The notes: a model not told the origin generated them from the letters alone. A stretch of 8,345 nt of DNA from Phycisphaerales bacterium UBA2218 (GCA_002327785.1 DCUI01000131.1:4117-12461); one strand, 5' to 3'. Positions 1-7,963 are shown, counted from the first letter of the stretch. Translations and numbers: made by a program.

Positions 1-75
1 CAAATGGAGCGACTACGCACGTAGATGCTTGTCCTGAAACATCTCGGGACGGGGGTTCGAATCCCCCCGCCTCCA
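1..75 (+). ncRNA. ssrA: tmRNA (transfer-messenger RNA), 3' end only
   Basis: This is the 3' portion of tmRNA, which rescues stalled ribosomes by acting first as an alanyl-tRNA and then as a short message for a degradation tag. The tRNA-like end is clear. A 5-bp T stem (51-55 with 63-67) encloses the 7-nt loop TTCGAAT, the 3' acceptor strand is at 68-74, and the discriminator base A is at 75. Upstream, CTACG...CGTAG (13-24) and the GTCC...GGGAC block (31-50) match the usual last pseudoknot and P2 region of bacterial tmRNA. A plain tRNA is unlikely because no anticodon arm precedes the T arm. The next bases are TTC, so CCA is not encoded and must be added after transcription. The 5' half, including the tag reading frame, lies outside the window. 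Confidence 0.92.
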
Positions 76-80
76 TTCCG

Positions 81-113
81 GCCATCCTCGTCGGGCGTTC
101 CGACGAGGATGGC
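81..113 (+). terminator. Perfect 14-bp hairpin downstream of ssrA (terminator-like, no T tract)
   Basis: GCCATCCTCGTCGG (81-94) pairs without mismatch with 100-113 around the 5-nt loop GCGTT. It begins six bases after the tmRNA 3' end, where a terminator or 3'-processing hairpin is expected. The bases that follow (AGCGATGTGG) contain no T run, so it is not a canonical intrinsic terminator. It ends 8 nt before the ribosome binding site of the next gene and does not cover it. It may end or stabilise the tmRNA transcript, or act as a leader hairpin if transcription reads through. Confidence 0.7.
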
Positions 114-121
114 AGCGATGT

Positions 122-126
122 GGAGG
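122..126 (+). promoter_or_regulatory. Ribosome binding site of the DUF6259-like gene
   Basis: GGAGG lies 7 nt upstream of the ATG at 134. This strong site at ideal spacing fixes that start, which also gives an intact signal peptide. Confidence 0.85.
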
Positions 127-133
127 AACCTAC

Positions 134-2431
134 ATGCAAAGACAAAAGAGCACGTACCTACGCCTGTTGTCGGCCGCGTTCCTGGTTTGCACAACGTGGC
201 ATTTCTTCGTCGCAGGCAAGGCCTGCGCCACCGTATCTGCGGAGCCGTGGCCGGACGTGTCTGCGCCCAACCGTATCACGGTGGGAGCAGGCGATCTGCG
301 AATCGCCCTGGAGAACACGGGGCAAGGTCTGCGTATCGTCAGTCTCACCGACACAGCCGCAAACCAGGAGTTGCTGGCCGCCAATCCTTCTCCGTTGTTC
401 TCGGCGGTGTTGCGGAATGTGCCAACCAAGGAATTGACCACCATAACCGCCGACTCCGGCTGGAAACACGTCGAGGTGGCCTATCGCGGTGTCACGGGAA
501 GGTACAGGCTCACGTTTCGCACCCCGACCGACGATCGCCTGGGGGGAATCCGCGTCGAAGTGACACTCGACACGGAGACTTCCGACAGTGCGCTGACATG
601 GGACCTGAAAATCGTTAACGACAATCCGCAATGGGGCCTCTGGCACGTCGTATTTCCCCAGGTGTCGGTGAGGGACCTGGGCGAAGGCGGCAAGGTGTTT
701 GCGCAGGTCACGTCGGGCATCGAGCTTTCCGGCATGTGGGCCCAAGCAGGCAAGCGAGGAGGGACCTACCCGGGCGGCTGGACGGCCATGCAGTACATGG
801 CGGCCTACAATCCGGCCCATCGCACCGGGCTTTACATCGGCGTGCACGATCCCTTCGGCTCGACGAAAGACATCTTCGCGGAAGGCCGGCCGGCCCAACA
901 TGCGGTGGCCTTCACATTCGACCATCCGGTCCCCAATATGGGCAAGCCGGGCGTCGGCTTCGATCTGCCGGGCGAGGCGCGATGGCAACTGCTGCGAGGA
1001 GACTGGTTCGACGCCGCACAGATCTATCGCTCCTGGGTCGTCCAGAAGGCGCGATGGTGGCCCAGCCTGGGACCCAACGGCCGCGAGGACACGCCCAAAT
1101 GGATGCGAGAACTGCCGGCATGGGTCATGACGGGAGGCCCTGCCTCAGACTGCGCCCCGCGAGTCAGGAGCTTCGTCCAAGCGACCGGCGCGCCGATCGG
1201 CTTTCACTGGTACAACTGGCACCAGATTCCTTTCGACAACGACTATCCCCACTACTTCCCGGTGAAGGACGGATTCGGCGAGGGCGTCGCGGAACTCAAG
1301 ACCGCGGGCGTTTACCCGATGCCCTACATCAACGGACGGCTCTGGGACATCCGCGACAAAGGCGGCGAAGACTGGCAGTTCACGCAGACGGCCCTGCCGG
1401 CGGCAACAAAGGAGGAAGGGGGCAAACCATACACCGAGAGCTATGGCAGCAAAGAGACCGACGGCAACAGCGTCAAGCTGGCGGTCATGTGTCCGACCAC
1501 TCCCCTGTGGCAGGACCGGGTCGGCGACATTGTGCTTCGCCTCTTCAACGAATACGGCGTCAGTGGCGTATACATCGACCAGATCGCAGCGGCGGCACCG
1601 CGACTGTGTTTCGATGCTTCGCACGGCCACGATCTCGGCGGCGGACACTGGTGGACCGAGGGCTATTGGAAGATGCTCGATGCCATCCGAGCGGCGAAGC
1701 CCGCCGACCGTATGCTCACGACGGAATGCAACGCCGAGCCGTTCATCAAGTGGTTCGACGGTTACCTGACCTGGCACTGGCAACAGCAGGACATGGTTCC
1801 GGCGTTCTCCGCAGTCTATGGCGGCGCCGTCCAGATGTTCGGACGCGCCTATCGCGGCGGCCCGACCCAGGACCTCGCCAATCGCATGAAGGCCGGACAG
1901 CAACTGGTCTACGGCGAGCAAATCGGCTGGTTTGGTCCCGAAGCTATCGAGCGGCCTGATTCCGGCAGGTTCCTTCACGACTGCATCCGGCTCCGCTGGC
2001 TGCTTCGGGAGTACTTCTACCGGGGTCAGATGGCTCGTCCCCCAAGGTTCGCGGGCCAGGTTCCATTGGTCACCGCGGACTGGCAGTGGAGTGGCGAGTG
2101 GCCGGTCACCACCGATGCGATCCTGACCGGCGCATGGCGGATTCCCCAGGAGAACAAGGTCGTGCTGTTATTCGCCAACGTCTCGGACAGCCTGTTCGCG
2201 TCCCGCCTTGAGCTGAATCCGACGGACTATGGTTTTCCCGACAAATCACCGACGGTGACCGCAATCCGGCCCGATGGAGCGCAGGTGTCGCTTGCCATTG
2301 AGATAACCGACCGACCCGACATCGAGGTCGGACCTCGCAGCATTCTCGCATGGGAGATCAAGCCGGCCGCCGCCAGTCCTACGAGGTCCCAAAGACCTTT
2401 GGGCAGTTCCGACTCCGTCATCCTGAGGTGA
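134..2431 (+). CDS. Secreted DUF6259-like TIM-barrel protein, probable glycoside hydrolase
   Basis: This 765-residue exported protein is probably a carbohydrate-active enzyme of unknown substrate. Residues 1-36 form a signal peptide: basic start MQRQK, a hydrophobic stretch, and possible cleavage after ACA (32) or VSA (36). There is no convincing lipobox. Residues about 45-300 look like an all-beta domain of the kind placed before glycosidase barrels. Residues about 322-640 look like a (beta/alpha)8 barrel, with an aromatic HWYNWH motif at 358-363, DNDYPHYFP at 368-376, GVYIDQ with Asp482 at a strand end, and TTEC with Glu531. Asp482 and Glu531 are the best catalytic candidates by position, which is inference. 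Residues about 647-744 form a C-terminal beta domain typical of such enzymes. The overall pattern resembles Pfam DUF6259 proteins, recognised from memory and without a search. The last 20 or so residues (SPTRSQRPLGSSDSVILR) look like read-through into non-genic sequence. The gene sits directly behind ssrA with no visible promoter and converges on the giant CotH gene. Confidence 0.85.
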   Translation: MQRQKSTYLRLLSAAFLVCTTWHFFVAGKACATVSAEPWPDVSAPNRITVGAGDLRIALENTGQGLRIVSLTDTAANQELLAANPSPLFSAVLRNVPTKELTTITADSGWKHVEVAYRGVTGRYRLTFRTPTDDRLGGIRVEVTLDTETSDSALTWDLKIVNDNPQWGLWHVVFPQVSVRDLGEGGKVFAQVTSGIELSGMWAQAGKRGGTYPGGWTAMQYMAAYNPAHRTGLYIGVHDPFGSTKDIFAEGRPAQHAVAFTFDHPVPNMGKPGVGFDLPGEARWQLLRGDWFDAAQIYRSWVVQKARWWPSLGPNGREDTPKWMRELPAWVMTGGPASDCAPRVRSFVQATGAPIGFHWYNWHQIPFDNDYPHYFPVKDGFGEGVAELKTAGVYPMPYINGRLWDIRDKGGEDWQFTQTALPAATKEEGGKPYTESYGSKETDGNSVKLAVMCPTTPLWQDRVGDIVLRLFNEYGVSGVYIDQIAAAAPRLCFDASHGHDLGGGHWWTEGYWKMLDAIRAAKPADRMLTTECNAEPFIKWFDGYLTWHWQQQDMVPAFSAVYGGAVQMFGRAYRGGPTQDLANRMKAGQQLVYGEQIGWFGPEAIERPDSGRFLHDCIRLRWLLREYFYRGQMARPPRFAGQVPLVTADWQWSGEWPVTTDAILTGAWRIPQENKVVLLFANVSDSLFASRLELNPTDYGFPDKSPTVTAIRPDGAQVSLAIEITDRPDIEVGPRSILAWEIKPAAASPTRSQRPLGSSDSVILR
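2388..2403. terminator. Short symmetric hairpin near the convergent gene ends
   Basis: CCCAAAGACCTTTGGG can form a 6-bp stem (CCCAAA/TTTGGG) with a 4-nt loop. It lies inside the last codons of the + strand gene. With only 12 bp between the two stop codons, any terminator for either gene must overlap coding sequence, and this is the clearest candidate seen. It has no T tract on either side, so the terminator call is weak. Confidence 0.3.
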
Positions 2432-2444
2432 AGCCGAAGTTCTC
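2417..2444. repeat. Possible dispersed repeat spanning both convergent stop codons
   Basis: The stretch starts with GTCATCCTGAG and ends with GAAGTTCTC. It resembles short dispersed repeats of the form GTCATCCTGAG...GAAG...CTC that I recall from many environmental bacterial genomes. It contains the TGA of the + strand gene (2429-2431) and touches the TAG of the - strand gene (2444-2446). There is only one copy in this window, so repetition cannot be shown here. Confidence 0.3.
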
Positions 2445-5400
2445 TATGGCTCGCGGCTCGGATCGACGAGGATTGCGCTGTCAAACGCGATCTTGACGGA
2501 TTGCGGCGTGTCGGTGGCGAGGAACATCCCGACCTTGGCTGCCGGACTGTTGGCGGGCAGGGTTGCCGTGTGCCTCGACGTCCAGACACCGTCGATCCGC
2601 TGTTCAAAAGCCAGTGTGGCACCGGTGCGGCGGATGCGGAGATCGGCCTCCGATACGTTCCATGCGAGGTTTTGCTGGGAACTTGTCGCACCCGACGACG
2701 TGATGCGCCGCACAACGAGCCGGACGCCGTCTTCGATGCCGAACACGTAACGCACCGGGCTGCCGTTCTCGACCGTCTCCGCCAGAAGACCCGTCACGTA
2801 ATCTCCGAACACCTGTCCTCGCAGGGTCAGCCGGGAGCCAAACGCCCAATCCCCAGCGGACGGCGCGGAACGCCAGATCAGCGGATACGCAGGCGACGAA
2901 GTCGCCAAGGGAAACGACCGATCATCCCACACCTGCAAGACCAGGGCGCCCTCAACCTCTGCGAGCGAGTAGTACGGGCCGGTGGTGTAGTTGGGACGGA
3001 GAATCACGTTCTCCAGGTTCCAGAACGGTTCCAGACGTGGAAGGTCGAACGAGCTGAATCCATCGAGTCCGTAGACCGCGATCTCACGCCGGATCTCGGC
3101 GGACAGGCCGCCGTCATCCGTGCCCGTCACGGTGAGCGTGTACAGACCCGGATGGGTGAAGGCAAGGGCCGCCACGTCCTGGTCGTTGACGTCCAATGGA
3201 GCATCCAGAGGCGTGACAGACCACGAGTACTGTACGGACGTGCCCTCCGGGTCGCGGCTGTTCGAGACATCCACCGTGATCGGCTCAAAGACGGGCACCT
3301 GCCACGACGGGGGATCGGCTTGGATCGCCATCGCCGGCGGGCTGTCGCCCACCCGGTTCACCGTGACCGCTTCCTGATGGAGAATAGTTCCGAACTCATC
3401 CACGCCGTTGACGATCAGATCGTTGGTCCCGCCGTGAATAGCGACGCCCGTCAGGCTCCAGGTGCTCTCGTCAATCCACGTGAACTGAGCCTCGGGATGG
3501 TCGACGACTTGCACCTCGAAGACCCGCAAAGGGGCGATGCCGACGATGGTCGCCGTATCGCCGCTGACGGTTATGGGCGAACGGTTTCCGGTGGCAATGA
3601 CAAAATCCACCGTTCTGCTCGGCCCCAGCAGGTTGAACGCCGACGACTGACGATTCGCGAACCAGTTCGCGTAGGAGAAATTGAATGGGAATTGGGCGCT
3701 GGCGTTCTCCTCGAACTGCAGCCAGGCATAGATTCTCGCAGCATTCAGCGTGTAGTTCTCGAGCAGCCTGGTGAGATAGTGCTTGAACAATCGCATGTTG
3801 TACGGCTTGTCGAGGTACGGGCGGAACCCCGGCATGCCGTTGTAGAACGCGGCGCCGGCGCTGTCGAACGACCGTTTCATATCCCACGGGAAGAACATGA
3901 ATCGGCCGTCCGTCGGTCGGCGATAAAAGTAACAATTCTTTCCGCGATCCAGCGAGAAGAAATCCCAGGCATGGATGTAGCCCGCCACGGCGCAGGCCTT
4001 CATGAGGGCCACAGGATCGACCAACCGCTCGATTTCCGCCTGCGTGTAGGGACCGACATAAACTTTCTTGAAGAAACTGATCAGGGCGCTGTAGTCATAT
4101 TCGTTCTCCCGGGTGCGCTTCATCCATTCGCTGTGGTAGCAGCCAAAGTTGTCCGAGTTCTTGTAGCTCCAATCGGCGTTGCGAGGAGTCTGCGCCCAGT
4201 TGTCCTGGAACCACCACTCGTCGTCGATCTTGTACAGCTCGCCCTGGGTCCCGTTCTCGTAGCCCCGGTTGAGCATGTCGTTGCCGACCACCTCCACCTC
4301 CTCGCGAACGGAGCTGCCGGCGTTGTTGACTTCGACCAGAATGAACTCGTTCTCGGGCGTCAGATTCCCAAGCAGATACAGCCAGTAGCGAACGATCCGG
4401 TCGTGGCTCCACCAGCCCACATCGTAGTTGCGATACAGAAGGGTTCCCTTGTTGCGAAACGCATTGTCCTTGGGGAACTTGAACTTGGCGCGGGCCACGC
4501 CGCCGCCGCGGGTCCAGGGGCTTCCGGCGCCGCGGATCTCGCACCCATAGAGGGCATCTGTCTCGTTGACGATGATCGTCGCGTTGAAGTAGTGGTTGGA
4601 CAGGCGAGGGAATGCGTAGCCGTATGGCGGTGTCGGGCTATCCCCGTCCGAGATGGCCCGCAGGTCCAGGGCGGACACGACAAACCGCATCCGCCGCAGG
4701 TCGCCCGGGCTCGTAGGCGTATCGACCACATACATGGCCGGCCGGGTGCTCCCCTCCTTGGGCATTTGGCTCGTCTGCCCGGTGGCCAGCAAGGCCTCGA
4801 CGTAGAACTGCACGACCTGGCCGATCTGGCCGTATTCGGTCAATCGTGCGGTGTAAATGCCATCGCCGGCCCGTTCATCGCCGCCCGACATGCCGTCGTC
4901 GAACATGGGCTTGGCAGCCCAGACGCCGTTGCCGGCGTTGTTGTCCGGACGATGCCGCAGCAGCACCGTGGGCGAAGGCCTCTCGGACAGCACGCGCGCG
5001 GTCACCCGCACCGTCGCGCCGGGGGCCGGTACGGCGGGCTCGTGCATGAGCCCATCGACCTGGGGTGCGGGCACATCGATGAAGCAGGAATTGGCCGCTC
5101 CGGGAGTGCCGATATCCGCCGGTACGGGCAGCGAGACGCTCATGGCGATGCTGTGGTCCCAGGTCTGCGCGATCACGCGCGAGGCGCCCGCGATCCAGCG
5201 GGCGTCGAAACTGATCTCGTAGGTCTGGCCGGATTGTATCCCGGTGATGTCGATCTCCACCCGGTTGGGCCGATTGTCCCCATGGCCGTCCGAGATCAGG
5301 TGCAGCTCGCCGCCCTCCAGGTGGCTGGCGTAATGAGTGCCCTGGGCGAGCCACCCGGTGGCGCTGGCGCCGTTCATAGACATTGCGTTTCCGTTGAGGA

Positions 5401-7957
5401 TCAGGTTGGAGCCCGTGCCGTTCCGCCGAACCTGGATGTTCTTCAGGACCACGTGGCTGTCGCCGACCAGATGCAGGTGCAGCTCCCTGTAGTCGGTCAC
5501 GCCACCGGACGCGTTCAATTCCCGATAGACGCCCGAGTAGCGGTAGTGCTGGAAGGGCATTTTGCCGGATTCGTCGCTGTCGAACCAGGCCGAGGCCCGG
5601 CTGTTGTCCATCCGGGGATTCCGCAATTCCATGCTGCTGCCGCCGCCGTCGGCCAGGATCGGCCAGTGGCCGCCAGTGAGGTAGTCCACCTCATCAGCCA
5701 GGTTCCCCCATCGATCCACCAGTCGGACCACCTCGCCCTGGTTGCTCAGGCGGCCTTCGAAGTCGCCCACAACGGGAATGTCGCCATAGGTGGCGAGCAC
5801 CCACTCGGCGTCGGCGGCCACGACCAGAAAGCCTCCCGGCAGGATCGTCGTGCCGGACGGGATCACGAAGGCAATCCCATCGACAAAGCGCCAACCCGAG
5901 ACATCGACCGTCGCGGCGCCGCGATTGTACAGTTCCACAAACTCGCCCGATGGCTCGTTCGACGGCGAGTGGTACATGATCTCGTTGATGACAACGTCCT
6001 CGCTCCTGGCGGGGTCGTTGGCCGCGTCGCGAGTGCTCTGCGCGGAGGCATACCATTCACCCGATCCCTCCGGGAAGGCCTGAAGGCAATCCCCGAGCGC
6101 CGGCCGTTCAAAGACGCGGGCCGATAGCACCGCGCCGCTCGCGTTGACCAGGAACAGGGTCGCCTCGCCGCCGGAGAGCGGGAACACCACGTCCCGGCCG
6201 GCGTAGCCCCCCGCCTGCACCGATCCACTGAGCGGCGCCTTGTCCGACAGGTCGGCCGAGGAAGACAGGAACAGACCATCCAATGAAATCGTCTCGTCGC
6301 TGTCGTTATAGAACTCGACCCAGTCTATCGTCTTCGACCCGTTGAAATGCACCTCGTTCAGGTGGATCCGGGCGGCCACGCTGCTCTGGCTGACGTTCGG
6401 AGCGCCGCGAGTAGGCTCGACGAACAGGAACCACGAGTCCCCGCCGACGGGCTTGCGGCCGATGGAGCGCCCGTCCAGCGGCATCGTGGCGCTGATCGCG
6501 TTGATGATCGTCTGGCCGTCCGGTGCGACGAGATACACCTTCGCCGGACTGCCCAGCGCCAGGCCCGACTCCGCATAGCCCACCGAAGCGAGCCCCCCCG
6601 CTGGGACCACGACATCACTCGTGATGCGGAACTTCCTCAGGTTGGCGGGGTCATCCGTCAGATAATGGTCGCGGAGGTTGATTGAACCGGTCCCCGGATT
6701 GAAGAACTCCACGAATCCGGCCCCCACGGCGCCGGGCAGCACCTCATTGACCAATAAGCTCGCCTGGGTCGGCGCCGAGATGTTCAGACGCATCCCGAAC
6801 ACCAGATCGGAGCTGGTCGTGTTGGTCTGGTGCACCTCCACGGCCAGGACGTTGATCCCGTTGACGAGTGCGGTGCCGGCGGCGGTAATCACAGCCAGCT
6901 CCTCGACGGCATCGCTCGTCGTCCGGCTGGCCGCCGTCGTGAACGTGACGGTTCCCGAGGGCATGCCGGACCTGCCGATCTCCTGGCCGTTCAGATAATA
7001 CACCGCGCCGTCGTCGAGGACCTGATCGACGGTGATCGTTACACCCTTGAGACTGCCATTGTAGGTGAACGTCGTGCGGAGGTAATACGTCAACTGCTGG
7101 GAGTTCGTGAAGCCGGTTCGGATCCCCGGCGCGGGCAAAGAGGCGTTCTCGAACCCGAACAGGCCGGGCCCTTGTGCCCAGGCGCTGTCGTCGTAAGCCG
7201 GCGCCCGCCATGCGGCGACGAGGTCCACGTTCCGATCGTTGTACCGCCATACGTCGCCATAGCTTACGAACGGGATGCCCGCCGCGAGATTCACTTCCGG
7301 ACTGGCGACGGGGGTCTCGGCCGTCCGCACCTCTTCGCCGCCGGGCGTGCCGCCCAGCCGGAGGCTGGCGCCCCAATTCCGCCAGTCGTCGATCTTTCTG
7401 TCTGGGTTCTTGAGCACGAGCGAGTGACCGGCCCCATCGGCCGCGGGCGACCAGCGGCCCCGGTCATTGTATTCCACGGTGCAGACCAGCGCGCCGTTCT
7501 TGTCCCTGAGCGTAACGCGCTCTCCGCCGTTCTTCAGGTTGCCGGCCCACGGCCCGAACACGCGGGTCGTCGGCGGCACGTTGTACGCCGCCCGCAGCGT
7601 CGCCTCATCCACCCCCGTCAGCACGATCCGCTCAAACGGCTTAAGGAAGGTCCGGTCCAACGCCTCAAGCGAGAACGCGGGAAAGACGTACTCCGCGCCG
7701 TCGCACAACCGCCACTCGGCGATGTCGAACGGCGTCGCCGTGTTGTTGCACACCTCGATGTACTCGGGCAGACTACCGGCAGGGTGGTACATGATCTCGC
7801 TGAACACGACCTGCCCCCCCCCCGGACCGGAGGGCCGCTGCACGTCCAGGCCGGGCGTCGGGCCCGCAGCGCCGCTGCGCGTCGGGTCGGATCGAACCTC
7901 GCAAACCCCCATCAGCAGCACGAACAACGACACGCAAACGCGATACAGACCCTTCAT
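2444..7957 (-). CDS. Giant secreted protein: four lamin-tail domains, CotH kinase-like, PKD and ConA-like lectin domains
   Basis: This exported protein of 1,837 residues probably acts at the cell surface. Residues 1-24 are a signal peptide. Lamin-tail domains (LTD) lie at about 50-188, 398-500, 528-615 and 653-780, opening with FSEIMYHP, VNEVLP, LNEVHF and INEIMYHS. A galactose-binding-like beta-sandwich lies at about 228-395 and a carbohydrate-module-like region at about 850-958. An Ig-like module with the acidic GDERAGDGIYT motif spans about 970-1078. A CotH domain spans about 1088-1410, with IRGAGS (1141-1146), ARAKFKF (1155-1161; Lys1158 or Lys1160 as candidate ATP-binding lysine), GKNCYFY (1339-1345) and FFPWDMKRSF (1355-1364). 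Then come a beta domain (about 1447-1535), a PKD domain (about 1543-1628) and a ConA-like lectin domain (about 1633-1830). Known CotH proteins are Fam20C-related secreted kinases; kinase activity here is inference. No PEP-CTERM, dockerin or LPXTG signal is visible at the C-terminus. The start at 7957 lies 6 nt from GGAGG. The ATG at 7960 is an alternative, and 8059 is too far upstream because it would bury the signal peptide and the promoter. Confidence 0.92.
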   Translation of the reverse strand: MKGLYRVCVSLFVLLMGVCEVRSDPTRSGAAGPTPGLDVQRPSGPGGGQVVFSEIMYHPAGSLPEYIEVCNNTATPFDIAEWRLCDGAEYVFPAFSLEALDRTFLKPFERIVLTGVDEATLRAAYNVPPTTRVFGPWAGNLKNGGERVTLRDKNGALVCTVEYNDRGRWSPAADGAGHSLVLKNPDRKIDDWRNWGASLRLGGTPGGEEVRTAETPVASPEVNLAAGIPFVSYGDVWRYNDRNVDLVAAWRAPAYDDSAWAQGPGLFGFENASLPAPGIRTGFTNSQQLTYYLRTTFTYNGSLKGVTITVDQVLDDGAVYYLNGQEIGRSGMPSGTVTFTTAASRTTSDAVEELAVITAAGTALVNGINVLAVEVHQTNTTSSDLVFGMRLNISAPTQASLLVNEVLPGAVGAGFVEFFNPGTGSINLRDHYLTDDPANLRKFRITSDVVVPAGGLASVGYAESGLALGSPAKVYLVAPDGQTIINAISATMPLDGRSIGRKPVGGDSWFLFVEPTRGAPNVSQSSVAARIHLNEVHFNGSKTIDWVEFYNDSDETISLDGLFLSSSADLSDKAPLSGSVQAGGYAGRDVVFPLSGGEATLFLVNASGAVLSARVFERPALGDCLQAFPEGSGEWYASAQSTRDAANDPARSEDVVINEIMYHSPSNEPSGEFVELYNRGAATVDVSGWRFVDGIAFVIPSGTTILPGGFLVVAADAEWVLATYGDIPVVGDFEGRLSNQGEVVRLVDRWGNLADEVDYLTGGHWPILADGGGSSMELRNPRMDNSRASAWFDSDESGKMPFQHYRYSGVYRELNASGGVTDYRELHLHLVGDSHVVLKNIQVRRNGTGSNLILNGNAMSMNGASATGWLAQGTHYASHLEGGELHLISDGHGDNRPNRVEIDITGIQSGQTYEISFDARWIAGASRVIAQTWDHSIAMSVSLPVPADIGTPGAANSCFIDVPAPQVDGLMHEPAVPAPGATVRVTARVLSERPSPTVLLRHRPDNNAGNGVWAAKPMFDDGMSGGDERAGDGIYTARLTEYGQIGQVVQFYVEALLATGQTSQMPKEGSTRPAMYVVDTPTSPGDLRRMRFVVSALDLRAISDGDSPTPPYGYAFPRLSNHYFNATIIVNETDALYGCEIRGAGSPWTRGGGVARAKFKFPKDNAFRNKGTLLYRNYDVGWWSHDRIVRYWLYLLGNLTPENEFILVEVNNAGSSVREEVEVVGNDMLNRGYENGTQGELYKIDDEWWFQDNWAQTPRNADWSYKNSDNFGCYHSEWMKRTRENEYDYSALISFFKKVYVGPYTQAEIERLVDPVALMKACAVAGYIHAWDFFSLDRGKNCYFYRRPTDGRFMFFPWDMKRSFDSAGAAFYNGMPGFRPYLDKPYNMRLFKHYLTRLLENYTLNAARIYAWLQFEENASAQFPFNFSYANWFANRQSSAFNLLGPSRTVDFVIATGNRSPITVSGDTATIVGIAPLRVFEVQVVDHPEAQFTWIDESTWSLTGVAIHGGTNDLIVNGVDEFGTILHQEAVTVNRVGDSPPAMAIQADPPSWQVPVFEPITVDVSNSRDPEGTSVQYSWSVTPLDAPLDVNDQDVAALAFTHPGLYTLTVTGTDDGGLSAEIRREIAVYGLDGFSSFDLPRLEPFWNLENVILRPNYTTGPYYSLAEVEGALVLQVWDDRSFPLATSSPAYPLIWRSAPSAGDWAFGSRLTLRGQVFGDYVTGLLAETVENGSPVRYVFGIEDGVRLVVRRITSSGATSSQQNLAWNVSEADLRIRRTGATLAFEQRIDGVWTSRHTATLPANSPAAKVGMFLATDTPQSVKIAFDSAILVDPSREP
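7814..7823 (-). repeat. Homopolymer of ten G (coding strand) inside the giant gene
   Basis: The + strand shows ten consecutive C, which is G10 in the coding strand, coding for part of PGGG at residues 45-48. It falls between the signal peptide and the first lamin-tail domain. It is the longest homopolymer noticed in the window; the next, at 6593-6599, is seven C. The reading frame is open at length ten. With eleven G the frame would close at 7773, and with nine G at the TGA at 7620-7618. It may be a slippage site or a sequencing-sensitive run. Confidence 0.8.
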
Positions 7958-7963
7958 CATGGT

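Noticed and set aside
51..75. The tmRNA 3' end as an integration (att) site for a mobile island
   Set aside because: ssrA is a common integration target, but no integrase, transposase or second copy of the tmRNA end occurs in the window, so an island cannot be supported here.
25..618. A 197-codon open frame beginning inside tmRNA
   Set aside because: It runs through the tmRNA 3' end and the hairpin and overlaps the signal-peptide gene in another frame. Its composition is Arg- and His-rich without domains.
631..1959. A 442-codon + strand open frame inside the DUF6259-like gene
   Set aside because: It is Arg- and Gly-rich, lacks motifs and overlaps a convincing enzyme in another frame. It is a GC-composition shadow.
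1145..1978. A 277-codon open frame on the - strand inside the DUF6259-like gene
   Set aside because: No recognisable motif, and wholly antisense to a well-supported gene.
2501..6127. A 1,208-codon open frame on the + strand, antisense to the giant gene
   Set aside because: It lies in exact codon register with the real gene, so its stops can arise only where the gene uses TTA, CTA or TCA, which are rare in GC-rich coding sequence. Its translation has no recognisable domain, while the other strand has clear domains throughout.
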